Assembly: GCF_000568255.1 (NCBI RefSeq) | Contig: NZ_KK037166.1 | Coordinates: forward strand, 1,879,307-1,943,306 | DNA length: 64,000 nt | Direction: 5' to 3' | Source: Kutzneria sp. 744 | GTDB lineage: Bacteria; Actinomycetota; Actinomycetes; Mycobacteriales; Pseudonocardiaceae | Part shown: positions 22,766 to 32,893 of the stretch, piece after piece | How the letters are laid out: each line of letters opens with the position of its first letter | Position numbering within the stretch: position 1 is the first letter of the stretch | Notes under the pieces: generated by a model | Told to the model about the DNA's origin: nothing | Database searches by the model: none | The model's input: only the letters and a program-made list of their open reading frames with translations | Made by a program: the position numbers and the translations under genes

Positions 22766-23773
22766 GTGGATCCCGTGCGGGCGTTGGAGCAGGTCGCGTT
22801 CGAGCTCGAACGCGCCGGCGAGCCCAGCTACCGGGTCCGTGCCTTCCGCCGCGCCGCCGCCGTCATCGCCGAGGTGCCCGCGGAGCAGTTGGCCCAGATG
22901 GTGCGAATGGGCTCTCTGACCCGGTTGTCCGGCATCGGCAAGGCCACCGCTTCCGTCGTCTCGGATGCCGTCCGCGGCGAGCCCATCGCCTACTTGGAGA
23001 AGGCTTCCACCGCCCACGGCCCCGACCTCTCCGGCGGCGCCGCCCTCCGGGCCCTGCTCCGGGGCGACTGCCACACCCATTCCGACTGGTCCGACGGCGG
23101 CAGTCCCCCTTCCGCCATGGCTCAGGCCGCCCGGGACCTCGGGCACGACTGGATCGCCCTCACCGACCACTCCCCTCGCCTCACCGTCGCCAACGGCCTC
23201 TCCGCCGCCCGCCTCTCCGCCCAGCTCGACCTCGTCGCCGCCCTGAACTCGGAGCTGGCCCCTTTCCGCATCCTCACCGGCATCGAGGTCGACATTTTGT
23301 TGGACGGCTCCCTCGACCAGTCCGAGGAGCTCCTGTCCCGCCTCGACGTCGTCGTCGCCAGCGTCCACTCCAAGCTCCGCATGCCCGCCGACGAGATGAC
23401 CCCTCGCCTGCTCGCCGCCGTCGCCAACCCCCACGTCACCGTCCTCGGCCACTGCACCGGCCGCCTCGTCACCGGCCGCGGCCGCCCCGAGTCCGAGTTC
23501 GACGCCCCCGCCGTCTTCGCCGCCTGCCAGGCGCATTCCGTCGCCGTCGAGATCAACTCCCGCCCCGAGCGCCTCGATCCCCCCAAGCGGTTGCTCAGGT
23601 CGGCCGTCGACGCCGGCTGTCACTTCGCCATCGACACCGACGCCCACGCCCCCGGCCAGCTCACCTGGCAGGCCCTCGGCTGCGCCCGCGCCGAGGAATG
23701 CGGCGTCGAGGCGGACCGGGTCATCAACACCTGGTCCGCGGATGAGCTGCTGGACTGGGCCGGCCGCCGCTGA
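22766..23773 (+). CDS. PHP-domain phosphoesterase with N-terminal helix-hairpin-helix
   Basis: A 335-residue protein laid out like the ends of a bacterial family X polymerase without the polymerase core. The first 80 residues (VRALEQVAFELERAGEPSYRVRAFRRAA ... LTRLSGIGKATASVV) form a helix-hairpin-helix DNA-binding segment. The PHP domain follows with metal ligands in GDCHTHSDWSDGG, ALTDHSP, GIEVDIL, ASVHSKLR, LGHCTGR and AIDTDAHAP, apparently a full trinuclear set. It probably removes phosphate from DNA ends or a small phosphoester. GTG 22766 is the start, 20 bp after the F420-type gene. A perfect long hairpin follows 13 bp after the stop. Confidence 0.9.
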   Translation: MDPVRALEQVAFELERAGEPSYRVRAFRRAAAVIAEVPAEQLAQMVRMGSLTRLSGIGKATASVVSDAVRGEPIAYLEKASTAHGPDLSGGAALRALLRGDCHTHSDWSDGGSPPSAMAQAARDLGHDWIALTDHSPRLTVANGLSAARLSAQLDLVAALNSELAPFRILTGIEVDILLDGSLDQSEELLSRLDVVVASVHSKLRMPADEMTPRLLAAVANPHVTVLGHCTGRLVTGRGRPESEFDAPAVFAACQAHSVAVEINSRPERLDPPKRLLRSAVDAGCHFAIDTDAHAPGQLTWQALGCARAEECGVEADRVINTWSADELLDWAGRR

Positions 23774-23786
23774 ACAGGATCCCCCG

Positions 23787-23843
23787 ATGCAGGGAAGGAC
23801 GCCTTACCCGCGTTCAACGCGGGTAAGGCGTCCTTCCCTGCAT
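23787..23843. repeat. Dispersed hairpin repeat, copy 2 (perfect 28-bp arms)
   Basis: Two perfectly complementary 28-base arms containing AAGGACGCCTTACCC meet around a single C. The copy lies between the convergent PHP and VWA genes, the same setting as copy 1 at 151-209. No T-run follows, so it is not a classical intrinsic terminator, though the stem is very stable. Confidence 0.88.
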
Positions 23844-23886
23844 GACGGGGGCACTTTCAGCAGGAGACGTGAGCAGCTGGCGTGGT

Positions 23887-25235
23887 TCAGACCGGGATGA
23901 GCCGGGACACCAAAACGCCCAGCTGGCGGGCGTTGCGGCATTCGTGCATCTCCACCACGGAGGCGTAGTCGTGGGCGGCGGAGTCGCCGGTGGACCAGAG
24001 GGCGCGGCGTTCGGGGTTGAGCCAGAAGGAGCGGCGGGCGGGGCGGAGGATGTGGGCGAGGACGGCGAGGCGGGGGTCGCCGTGGTTGTTGCGGGCGTCG
24101 CCGAGGATGAGGACGGAGGTCCGCGGGCCGATGACGTCGGGGTAGCGGTCGGCGAACTCGTCGAGGGAGCGGCCGTAGTCGGAGTGGCCGTCCCAGCGGA
24201 TGACGGAGGCCTCGGTGAGGATGCGGGAGCCCAGGGCGGCGGGGTCGGCGACGCCGGCGGTGACGAGGTGGGTGACCTCGTCGATGCCGTCGACGAAGGC
24301 GAAGACGCGGACCTTGGAGAACTGGTCGCGCAGGGCCTGCACCAAGAGCATGGTGAAGTTGGCGAAAGAGGCGACGGAGCCGGACATGTCGCACAGCAGC
24401 ACGATCTCGGGACGGCCGGGGCGGTGCTTGCGGAACACCGGGAGTCATGGGCACACCGCCGGTGGACAGGGAACGACGAAGGGTGCGGCGGAGAGTCGAT
24501 CTGGCCCCCGGGCGCCACGGCGGCGACGGGCCGCGAGGCGGGTGGCCAGCTTGCGGGCCAAGGGCTGGACCATGCGGCGCATCTCGGCGACCTGGGCGCG
24601 GCCGGCCTGGAGGAAGTCGACCTGGTCGGGCGTGGGCGGAACGGCGCTGCGGGAAAGGCGTTCACGGCCGCGAAGCTCGGCGACGCGGCGAAGGGCCTCG
24701 CCCCGCACGAGTTCACGGAACCGCTCGATGCGACGGCGGATCTCGTCACGGTCGAGGCGCTCGGTGAAGCCGGCCTGAGCCTGCATGGCGGCCAACACCC
24801 GGACGAGCAAGGTCTGGGGCTGCACCCGGTCCAAGGTCTGGTGCGCGGACCAACCGCTGGAGCCGGAGCCGCTCTGCCCGTACTCGCCGAAGGCGTCGAC
24901 GGCGAGCCCAGCCAGCTGCGACAGCTCGGACTCGTCGTCGGAGGCGAAGGCGGCGACGAGCCGGTCGTTGAGCTCGTCGAGGGTGAGGTGCTCGCGCCGG
25001 GCCTGCTCGGGAATGCCCACGCCCAAAGGGAAGAACAGGTCGAAGGTGGAGTCGAAGACGGCACGCTGGCCGTCCCGGCGGATCAGGCAGGCCGCGAGGC
25101 CCTCCCGGGTGCGCTCGCGGTCGTCGAAGCCGAGCACCTCCAGCGCGGCGGCGGCGTCGACAGTCTCCCCCGGCCCGGCCTGAATTCCCTTGGCCCGCAA
25201 GGCCTGCACGAATTCGGTGAGACGGTCCGAGACCG

Positions 25236-25239
<4 letters not shown>
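23887..25239 (-). pseudogene. CoxE-like VWA-domain protein with two frameshifts
   Basis: Partner of the MoxR ATPase upstream; such pairs help mature or remodel metalloenzymes and other complexes. GTG 25239 overlaps the moxR stop (GTGA). The N-terminal part runs VSDRLTEFVQALRAKGIQAGPGETVDAA to about RLAARRRRGARG near 24490. The family sense then continues in a second frame (RSTLRRTLRRSLSTGGVPMTP) and in a third (VFRKHRPGRPEIVLLCDMSGSVASFANF ... HSDYGRSLDEF ... LILGDARNN) to the stop at 23887. Two one-base changes, one near the GGGGG run and one near CTCCCGG, within about 65 bp would restore a normal protein, and the MIDAS motif DMSGS is intact. Sequencing error is as likely as true decay. Confidence 0.75.
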
Positions 25240-26102
<863 letters not shown>

Positions 26103-26114
26103 GCGTGCCTCTTC

Positions 26115-27791
26115 TCAGCTCGTGGTAGTCCCTCCGGTAGATGAACTTAGCTGCTCCAGCTCCTCGTCGACACGGGCCTGATGCTCGGCGAGGTCGGCGC
26201 GGGCCTGCCTGGGCCGCCAGCGCCCGACCATGACGAAGATCAACGGCAGGAACACCGCCTCGCCGCCGACGCACACCCACCACCAGTTCTGCCACTGCCC
26301 GGGCGTGGCCGCGGCGGCCGCCTGCACCTCGGCGGCGTGCTCCTGGAGGAACGCCATGTCCGCCTTCGGCACGGCCGCGGCCGCCTTGAGCCGCTCCACC
26401 GCGGTGGCCTGGTCGACGTTCTGGCCCTGCATGATCTCGGCGACGGCCTTGGTCCCGGCCTCGGGATCGGCCGGGTTGCGGCCCAATGCGCCGAGCGTCG
26501 TCGGGTCGACGACGGCGATGGTCTTGAGCTGCGTGTCGTACTTGGCGGCCAGCGTGGAGACCTCGGTTCCGTACTGCACGAGCGGCGTCATGGACGTGAC
26601 GACGAACGGCAGGGCGAAGATCGACAGCGCCACCACGGCCCGGATGATCCAGCCCCACACGGCCAGGCCGGTCGCGGTCAGTGCCGGGTTGATGCGTTCG
26701 ACGGTCTCGGTGAAGCTCGCCATCCACGGCGCGTAGGCGATGGCCATGAACACCGCCAGCACGCTGATGATCCAGACGAAGGTGTAGTAGCCGGTGTCCG
26801 GCGCGGTGGCGCGGGTCAGGAACACGATCGTCATCACGATGGCGCCGAGGCCGCCGACGAGCATGAACGGCTTGCGCACGCCCAGCCGGTCGGAGATCAC
26901 GCCCACCACGATCAGCGACAGCGCGTCGATGCCCCAGAACCAGTTCCCGATGCCGTTGGCCTGGGCCAGGCTGAAGCCGTAGATGGTGGTGAAGTAGATG
27001 GTGAAGAAGCCGACGGCGGTGTAGTAGATGATCAGGAACACCGCGATGGCGAAGGCCGAGCCGACCACCCGCAAGGTCATCATCTGCCGCCACGGGCGTT
27101 CGATCGCCTTGGCCACGTCGATGCCCGCCGCCCGCGCCTCGATCAGCGCACGGTCGCGCATGCTGACCATGAGCTGGTCGCGCAGGTTGGGCGACAGCTC
27201 GCGCAGCCCGAACAGGGCGATCACGAAGACGACCAGGCCGACGATGCCGCAGATGACGAACTGGGAGCGCCAGTCGGGCAGCACGCCGATCGTGTTGCTG
27301 GAGACCTCGGACAGCACGAGGCTGCCGACCACCGGTCCGAGCGTCCAGAAGCCCATCGCCGAGGCCCGGCCCAGCTGCGGCGAGAAGTCGCGCACCAGGG
27401 CCGGCGTGGCGACGAGGATGATCCCTTCGACGAAGCTGACCAGGGCGAACAGCACGCCGAAGGTCAACTGGTCGGGGGCGTTCGGTATGCCGAACAGCGT
27501 CAGCAGGCCGGTGACGCCCAGGCCGTACGCCACGAGGTTGGCCCGCCCCCACCGGTCGGCCAGGCCGGCCAGCAGCGAGGAGAAGGCCCCGATCGCGTTG
27601 CCCACCACGGAGATGTAGACGTAGTAAGGGAAAGTCATGTGATAGTGGGCGATGATCTCCGTCGCGACCGCGCCCGGCACGTACAGCTCGTAGTAGAGGA
27701 CGACCGTCGCCACGACCACGATTCCCAGGTACCAGAGGCGCCGCCCGGTTTCGGGGTAGTGATCCAGCCGACGCTGCCACAGGACGCTCAT
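26115..27791 (-). CDS. MFS transporter with an extended C-terminal loop
   Basis: A 558-residue transporter. ATG 27791 follows AAGGAGG. The N-terminal half has the usual helices and the motif LLAGLADRWGRANLVAYGLG; the second half has ISDRLGVRKPFMLVGGLG. Between the last two helices (about residues 430-510) lies an unusually long soluble insert (YGTEVSTLAAKYDTQLKTI ... QEHAAEVQAAA), probably outside the cell. Its substrate cannot be told. A TetR gene is divergent and a palindrome lies in the gap, so expression is probably repressed by it. The MoxR gene follows by 12 bp. Confidence 0.88.
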   Translation of the reverse strand: MSVLWQRRLDHYPETGRRLWYLGIVVVATVVLYYELYVPGAVATEIIAHYHMTFPYYVYISVVGNAIGAFSSLLAGLADRWGRANLVAYGLGVTGLLTLFGIPNAPDQLTFGVLFALVSFVEGIILVATPALVRDFSPQLGRASAMGFWTLGPVVGSLVLSEVSSNTIGVLPDWRSQFVICGIVGLVVFVIALFGLRELSPNLRDQLMVSMRDRALIEARAAGIDVAKAIERPWRQMMTLRVVGSAFAIAVFLIIYYTAVGFFTIYFTTIYGFSLAQANGIGNWFWGIDALSLIVVGVISDRLGVRKPFMLVGGLGAIVMTIVFLTRATAPDTGYYTFVWIISVLAVFMAIAYAPWMASFTETVERINPALTATGLAVWGWIIRAVVALSIFALPFVVTSMTPLVQYGTEVSTLAAKYDTQLKTIAVVDPTTLGALGRNPADPEAGTKAVAEIMQGQNVDQATAVERLKAAAAVPKADMAFLQEHAAEVQAAAAATPGQWQNWWWVCVGGEAVFLPLIFVMVGRWRPRQARADLAEHQARVDEELEQLSSSTGGTTTS

Positions 27792-27827
27792 CGACGCCTC
27801 CTTCGGACTACGTTGTCCGCAGCGATA

Positions 27828-27850
27828 ACCTGTGTCACAGGTCACAGGTA
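27828..27850. promoter_or_regulatory. Candidate TetR operator upstream of the MFS gene
   Basis: ACCTGTGTCACAGGT (27828-27842) has 7-bp arms ACCTGTG and CACAGGT around a central T. A third half-site CACAGGT follows at 27844-27850. It lies 37 bp before the MFS start and 30 bp before the TetR start. Confidence 0.65.
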
Positions 27851-27879
27851 CGCGGCCGTACTTTAGGGGTTGGCGGACG

Positions 27880-28560
27880 GTGGGACAAGAGGGCTCCCTG
27901 GCCAGACGGCACGACGACGCCCCGGGTCTGCCCCGGGGCCGCTCCAGCCTGCCCGCCGACGAGGTCCGGGCCGCTCAGCGCCAGCGCCTGCTGACCGCCA
28001 CCGTCGCCGCCGTGGCCGCTGCCGGCTTCCACAGCATCACCGTCGCCGACATCGTCCGCGGCGCCCGCGTCTCCCGCGCCGCCTTCTACGCCCACTTCCG
28101 TGACAAGGAGGACTGCTTCCTCGCCGCCACCGCCTACGGCGGCAACCTGCTCGTGGACGCCGTCGTGGGCGCCACCCGCGCCCTGCCCCCGGATTCCGCC
28201 CCCGAGGCCATCCTGCGCGCCTCGTGCCGGGCGTTCCTCCGCTTCCTGGCCGACGAGCCCGCCTTCGCCCGCGTCTTCTACATCGACATGCCCGCCGCCG
28301 GCGCCGGGGCCGTGAACCGCATGGACGCCGCCCAGCACCGCTTCGCCGAGCTGAACCGCACCTGGCACCGGCATGCCCTCGGCCACCACCCCGAGTGGCC
28401 AACCGTGCCCTACGACGCCTACCTCGCCCTGGCCGGCGCCACCACGGAGCTCGTCAGCGTGCGCGTCCGTCACAACCGGGCCGCCGAGCTTCCTGACCTG
28501 GAGAACACCTTGGTGGCCCTGCACTTGGCCGTCCTGGCCGGCCAGCGCTGGCCTACCTGA
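27880..28560 (+). CDS. TetR-family regulator divergent from the MFS gene
   Basis: A 226-residue regulator. An N-terminal arm (residues 1-33) leads into the helix-turn-helix QRQRLLTATVAAVAAAGFHSITVADIVRGARVSRAAFYAHFRDKEDCFLAA, a good TetR match. The remaining helices include FLADEPAFARVFYIDMPAAG, found in the TetR branch with C-terminal ligand domains related to lipid or steroid regulators. GTG 27880 is chosen because upstream codons overlap the operator. Probable role: repressor of the divergent MFS-MoxR-VWA genes and of itself. Confidence 0.9.
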   Translation: MGQEGSLARRHDDAPGLPRGRSSLPADEVRAAQRQRLLTATVAAVAAAGFHSITVADIVRGARVSRAAFYAHFRDKEDCFLAATAYGGNLLVDAVVGATRALPPDSAPEAILRASCRAFLRFLADEPAFARVFYIDMPAAGAGAVNRMDAAQHRFAELNRTWHRHALGHHPEWPTVPYDAYLALAGATTELVSVRVRHNRAAELPDLENTLVALHLAVLAGQRWPT

Positions 28561-28642
28561 CGCATCCTCATGAACACCTGTCTGAAACCGTATTTCGGTG
28601 TGTCTGTGAGCGTGACTCGCGGGGTTGGGGATGATGGGGGGT

Positions 28643-28912
28643 ATGAGGGTTTGGGTTGGGGTGGGGCTGGCGGTGCCGACGGCGGTGCTGATCGGCGAGG
28701 GCATCTACCTCGCCACGGGCACGGGCAATCCGGAGAACACGCCGTACGGGATCGGCGCGGCGGTGCTGGGCGTCATCGTGGGGGCGATCGGCGTGGCCAG
28801 GATGGGCCGGACGGCGAGGCAGTGTGTGCTGGCGCCGCTGGGCATCCTGGTGCTGGCGGCGATCGTGTTCAGCGGCGTCAACGCGGCCAACGCGGTGATG
28901 GCCCCGGCGTGA
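28643..28912 (+). CDS. Small three-helix membrane protein
   Basis: An 89-residue protein of unknown function with three hydrophobic segments: VWVGVGLAVPTAVLIGEGIYL, IGAAVLGVIVGAIGVA and LAPLGILVLAAIVFSGVNAAN. ATG 28643 follows a GGGGGG run; a TTG at 28625 in the same frame is possible. It lies 20 bp before the cupin gene, with which it may be co-transcribed. I know of no family for it. Confidence 0.6.
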   Translation: MRVWVGVGLAVPTAVLIGEGIYLATGTGNPENTPYGIGAAVLGVIVGAIGVARMGRTARQCVLAPLGILVLAAIVFSGVNAANAVMAPA

Positions 28913-28932
28913 CAAGCGGTGATACTGGCAGC

Positions 28933-29361
28933 GTGACGGATCACTGGCATCAGCCGCTGCGGCACATCAAGGGCGCGAGCCTGACCGGGGACACCGGCCA
29001 GACGAACGGCATGACGCGGCTGGAGGCGATCTCCGGGAAGACGGTGGGCTCCAGCAAGGTGTGGATGGGCGAGACGCACGTGGCCCCGGCGACGAACTCG
29101 GGCGATCACCATCACGGCGAGGCGGAGACGGCCATCTACGTGAAGGAAGGGCACCCGGTGTTCGTCTTCGCGGACGGGGACGAGGAAACAAGGCTGGAGA
29201 CGGGGCCGGGCGACTACGTGTTCGTGCCGCCGTATGTGCCGCACCGGGAAGAGAACCCGGGCGACGAGCCGGCGGTGGTGATCATCGCCCGGAGCAGCCA
29301 GGAGGGCATCGTGGTCAACCTGCCCAGCCTGTGGCCCGACAAGGGTCAGGAGCGCTCGTAA
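28933..29361 (+). CDS. Cupin-domain protein
   Basis: A single cupin barrel of 142 residues. The metal-binding motif 1 is SGDHHHGEAETAIYVKEGHPVF, with two or three His and a Glu, and motif 2 is GDYVFVPPYVPHREENPGDEP, with the second His, so an active metal site is plausible. Start GTG 28933. The fold occurs in isomerases, dioxygenases and binding proteins, and the sequence alone does not choose among these. The final 16 bases overlap the convergent DUF1684 gene. Confidence 0.85.
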   Translation: MTDHWHQPLRHIKGASLTGDTGQTNGMTRLEAISGKTVGSSKVWMGETHVAPATNSGDHHHGEAETAIYVKEGHPVFVFADGDEETRLETGPGDYVFVPPYVPHREENPGDEPAVVIIARSSQEGIVVNLPSLWPDKGQERS

Positions 29362-30125
29362 GGGGTCTTCTCGCCGGCCTCGACGGGGAAGGGCAAGCGG
29401 TTGCCCTCGGGCGGGAGGGGGCAGGTGGCGAAGTCGGTGAAGGCGCACGGGAGGTTGACGGCGCGGTTGAAGTCGAGGGTCACGGCGCCGCCGGAAGCGG
29501 GGGCGGCGACAGCCAGGGAGCGGTTGGCGGCGTAGGTGGTGACGCCGCTGGTGGCATCGGTGAACAAGATGCTGAAGCCGCCGGACTTGCCGTTGAAGGC
29601 GGTGAGGGTGTGCTCGACGCCGTCACGGGAGAAGCGGACGAGGCCGGGGGCGGTGTAGACGTGGCTGAGGCCCTCGACGACGGCGCCGACGGTGGTGGGG
29701 CGGGGCGCGTCGAAGGGCTCGAAGACGCCGGAGAAGACGAAGGACTCGGACGGCTCGTAGGCCGGCACGCCACGGAACTCGCGCAACACTGACGCCTTGG
29801 GGTCGTGGACGCGGATGAGGTAACCGGAGCGACGGGCGACCTCGATCTCCAGGTCGCCGGCGGTGACCCGGGCGCCGGAGCCGCTGTTGACCAGCTCCAA
29901 CCTCAGAACCTCCGTGACGGCACCACCTTCATAGGTCGCGGAAGCGCCCTGGGGGTCGAAGTAGGCGGCCTCGGAGTCCTGCCACCACAACCCGGGCAAA
30001 CCGGGATACGACCGGGGGCCGTCCTCCAGCCAGTCCAGGGAGACCAAGGCCAGCCAGCCGTACGGGTCGGCCAATCCCTGCTCACGTTCGGTGTGCCACG
30101 CCTGCCACTCGCCCGCGAAAGTCAT
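29346..30125 (-). CDS. DUF1684 protein
   Basis: A 259-residue cytoplasmic protein of the DUF1684 family, whose function is not established. Typical features are the N-terminal WHTEREQGLADPYGWLALVSLDWLEDG, the middle VHDPKASVLREFRGVPAYEPSESFVFSGVFEPFD and the C-terminal LDFNRAVNLPCAFTDFATCPLPPEGNRLPFPVEAGEK, which carries the conserved N-PPCAFT-like segment. ATG 30125 is the start, though no clear ribosome-binding site precedes it. It ends over the convergent cupin gene and follows the M81 peptidase gene by about 40 bp. Confidence 0.88.
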   Translation of the reverse strand: MTFAGEWQAWHTEREQGLADPYGWLALVSLDWLEDGPRSYPGLPGLWWQDSEAAYFDPQGASATYEGGAVTEVLRLELVNSGSGARVTAGDLEIEVARRSGYLIRVHDPKASVLREFRGVPAYEPSESFVFSGVFEPFDAPRPTTVGAVVEGLSHVYTAPGLVRFSRDGVEHTLTAFNGKSGGFSILFTDATSGVTTYAANRSLAVAAPASGGAVTLDFNRAVNLPCAFTDFATCPLPPEGNRLPFPVEAGEKTPYERS

Positions 30126-30165
30126 GTACCGAACAACGCCGACGAGGCCGGAGGCATTTCCCGTC

Positions 30166-31599
30166 TCACCAAGTGGACACGGGCGTGAAGGACGGCGGCG
30201 GCATGTCGGGGTCGAAGGGGAACATGGGCCGCTGGATGCCCACGTGCCCGAGCCGGAGGAGGTCCTGGTCGACGCCACCGGGGGTGAGGGCCAACAGCCA
30301 GTCGGCGGCCATGTCGTAGAGCTCGGGCTCCAGGTAGCCGATCTTGACGATGACCAGGTCGGCGGTGCGCGGCGACAGCCCGAGGTCCAGGAAGTCGGAT
30401 TCGAGGTGGTACGGCTTGCGGCGCTCGGTGACGATCACCTTCAGGCCCTGCACCCCCAGCACCACGGCGACCCCGGCGACGGGGTCGTTGGCGTCGATGG
30501 CCTCGACGACGGCGGTCAGCGGCACCGGACCGCACGGACCGGAGTCGATGTGCCCGCCGACGGAGACCGTCACCTGCTGGCCGATGCCGGCCCGGACGGC
30601 GGCGGCCGTGGCGGCGGGATCGACGATCTGGGCGTAGATCGTGTTCTGGGCGAGGACCGAGGGCATGCCGAGGAGTTCCCGCAGGCTCCACGAAGTGTCG
30701 CCGGCGCCGCCGGCGGTGGGGTTGTCGCCGGAGTCGCTGATGAAGAACGGCCGTGCGGGGCTGGCAAGCGCTTGCGTGACGCACTCGGCCAGACTTCCCG
30801 TGGGGGCAACGAAAGCGAAGTCGTGCCGGGCGTCCCAGTAGGCCTGGGCGAGACGGGAGGCCTGCGCGGTGATCACCGAGAGGTCGTCGCCGGTGACGAC
30901 AATGGCGGCCTGGCACCGCGGTTCGTCGGCCCAGGCGTAGCCGACCCAGATGGCGGCGTCGAGAACCCCGGGCAGGGCCTCGACTTCGTCCACCAACGCG
31001 TAGACGCTGCGGGCGGGCTCGATGCGGGTGCTGGTCTTCTCACCGGGCAACAGCACAGGCACCTGCACCCACGCCTTCAACGGCTTCCCCCCGTCTCGCA
31101 GCCGATCGACGAGGTTGCGCACGGCCCGCTCACGGGTGTCCCAGGCGTCGGTGTGCGGGGCCTTGCGGTAGCACGTGATCAGGTCCAGCGCACGGGCCAG
31201 GCGGTGGGAAACGTTGCCGTGCAAGTCCATTGACGCCGACACGAGCACATCGGGCCCGATGACGGCGCGGATGCCCTCGATGAGGTCGGCCTCCACGTCC
31301 ACCCGGCCGACCACGCTCATCGCCCCGTGGATGTCGAAGAACAGGCCGTCCAGAGGTCCGCACGAGCGCAGCCGGGCGTAGATCTCCTCTGACAGGGCGG
31401 CGTAAGTCTCCTCGGTGACCGCACCCCCGGGTAGAGACACGGCGTGCAGCAGCGGCACCCACTCAACCGAAGGATCCAGGAATGAGTACCGTGCCAACAG
31501 ATCGGCGCCGCGGGTGACGCGGAAATCGTCCACAGTGGTCCGATGGGGCGAGAAAGTGCTGGACTCGATGGCAATCCCGGCGATCCCGATGCGCGTCAT
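30166..31599 (-). CDS. M81-family metallopeptidase (MlrC-like)
   Basis: A 477-residue enzyme of the family that includes microcystinase MlrC and related zinc peptidases. It opens IGIAGIAIESSTFSPHRTT and carries the metal motifs GLFFDIHGAMSV and VSASMDLHGNVSHRL, then TCYRKAPHTDAWDTRERA. The second half contains FFISDSGDNPTAGGAGDTSW, another family landmark. ATG 31599 overlaps the ROK gene stop (ATGA). With the ROK regulator and the adjacent peptide ABC transporter it probably hydrolyses an imported peptide or amide; the substrate is unknown. Confidence 0.92.
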   Translation of the reverse strand: MTRIGIAGIAIESSTFSPHRTTVDDFRVTRGADLLARYSFLDPSVEWVPLLHAVSLPGGAVTEETYAALSEEIYARLRSCGPLDGLFFDIHGAMSVVGRVDVEADLIEGIRAVIGPDVLVSASMDLHGNVSHRLARALDLITCYRKAPHTDAWDTRERAVRNLVDRLRDGGKPLKAWVQVPVLLPGEKTSTRIEPARSVYALVDEVEALPGVLDAAIWVGYAWADEPRCQAAIVVTGDDLSVITAQASRLAQAYWDARHDFAFVAPTGSLAECVTQALASPARPFFISDSGDNPTAGGAGDTSWSLRELLGMPSVLAQNTIYAQIVDPAATAAAVRAGIGQQVTVSVGGHIDSGPCGPVPLTAVVEAIDANDPVAGVAVVLGVQGLKVIVTERRKPYHLESDFLDLGLSPRTADLVIVKIGYLEPELYDMAADWLLALTPGGVDQDLLRLGHVGIQRPMFPFDPDMPPPSFTPVSTW

Positions 31600-32769
31600 C
31601 AGCGCGACTCCCCTCGTAGTGCCTCGTCCAGAACCGATTCCAGGGCCAGCGAGCCGGCCCCGAGCAGACCGGCGTCGACGCCGCCAAGCACGGTGTCGAT
31701 CCGCAGCCGACGCGTGGCCAGCGGCAGACAACGCTCGTACAGGGCCCCACGCGCGGCGGCTACGAAGGCCTCGGCACCGGCCAAAGCCCCGCCCAGAAGC
31801 ACAGCGTCGGGGTTGGCGAAGTTGACCACGGTGGCCAGCACCTCCCCCAACAGTCCGCCGGCCCGGCGGATCGCGGTGATCACGGTGGCGTTGGCATCCT
31901 CGGACGCGGCAAGGACATCGGCGGTGCTGGCCACGCCGAGCTGCCCACCAACGCCGCGCCGCTGGCCACGGTCTCCAGGCAGCCGTGATCCCGCACGTGC
32001 ACGGCCGATCCGCCGCCCGGGTTGGGGATGCGCACGTGGCTGATGGCCCCCGGCGGCCCCCCGTCCCCGGCCGGCGGGGCAGGCCGCCCCCGTCGAACGA
32101 CCCAGCCCCCGAGCCGATGCCGGGTGCCCGGCCTTTGGACCACCACCAACGGCTTCCCCCCGGAGCCCCCACGCCCGAGCCTGCCCCCAGGGCCAGGGAG
32201 GTTGGCGTCCGTTGTCGATCACCCCCCGCAACCGGGAACAACCGCTGCAACGCCTCACGGGCCGGAAACCCGCGCCAGCCGGGCATTCGCGACGGCAGCG
32301 TCACGGTGCCGGCCGCGACATCCACCGGCCCGGGCAGCCCCACGCCGACCCCGAGCCACCGCCCCGCCGGCCGCTCGGTCGCCTCCAGTGAGTTCACGGC
32401 GACGAAGATTTCATCCAGCAGCAAAGAAGGATCGGTGTCGATGCTGATCGACAGCTCGTGGGTGCTGATCAACGAGCCGGTCATGTCCATCGGCCCCAGC
32501 CGCACGTGTCGGGACCCGATGTCGATGGTCCAGACGTGCCCGAAGTCCGCGTTCACGGTCAGCAGCCGCGGCCGACGCCCACCCTGCGAGCGCCCTTCGC
32601 CCTGCTCCACCAGAACTCCGACACTCAACAGGGCGTGCACGCGAAGGTTCACTGTGGACGGTGGCAGCGAGAGTGCGACGGCGAGCTCATTGCGGGAGGT
32701 GGCGCGGCCGGCGGCGACCAGCTCCACCACGCGGGCGGCCCCGGCCTCAAGCCCGTGCATCGTTGACAC
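31599..32769 (-). pseudogene. ROK-family regulator with many one-base frame disruptions
   Basis: The N-terminal part (GTG 32769) is a MarR-like helix-turn-helix (GRATSRNELAVALSLPPSTVNLRVHALLSVGVL) followed by the ROK actin-like fold to LGVGVGLPGPVDVAAGTVTLP. From about 32245 to 31945 the coding sense hops among all three frames, mostly at G or C runs that look one base too long or short. Recoverable fragments include IDN-DANLLALG, KPLVVV, GTGIGSG, GAISHVRIPNPGGGSA and the zinc motif CTCG-DHGCLE. The C-terminal part then reads cleanly (QLGVASTADVLAASEDA ... NPDAVLLGGALAGAEAF) to 31599. Decay and local sequencing error are both possible. In an intact form it would sense a sugar or related ligand and control the peptide-uptake genes. 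Confidence 0.75.
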
Positions 32770-32837
32770 ATTTCTGGTTCAAGTGTCGAGAACACCGCCT
32801 CGCCAGTAGTTCACCCAGCCGCCGCCGTGAGTATAGT
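32763..32837. promoter_or_regulatory. Control region between the ROK and peptide-transporter genes
   Basis: TTGACACATT (32763-32772) faces AAGTGTCGA (32781-32789) as an imperfect inverted repeat overlapping the ROK start, a candidate ROK operator. Further right, TTCACC (32810-32815) and TATAGT (32832-32837), 16 bp apart, form a plausible promoter for the substrate-binding protein gene at 32894. Confidence 0.45.
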
Positions 32838-32893
32838 CAGCCGAAAAATCCCAGCAAGAGGACTTACAACAGCTTTGTTGAAAGTGAGGCGGG

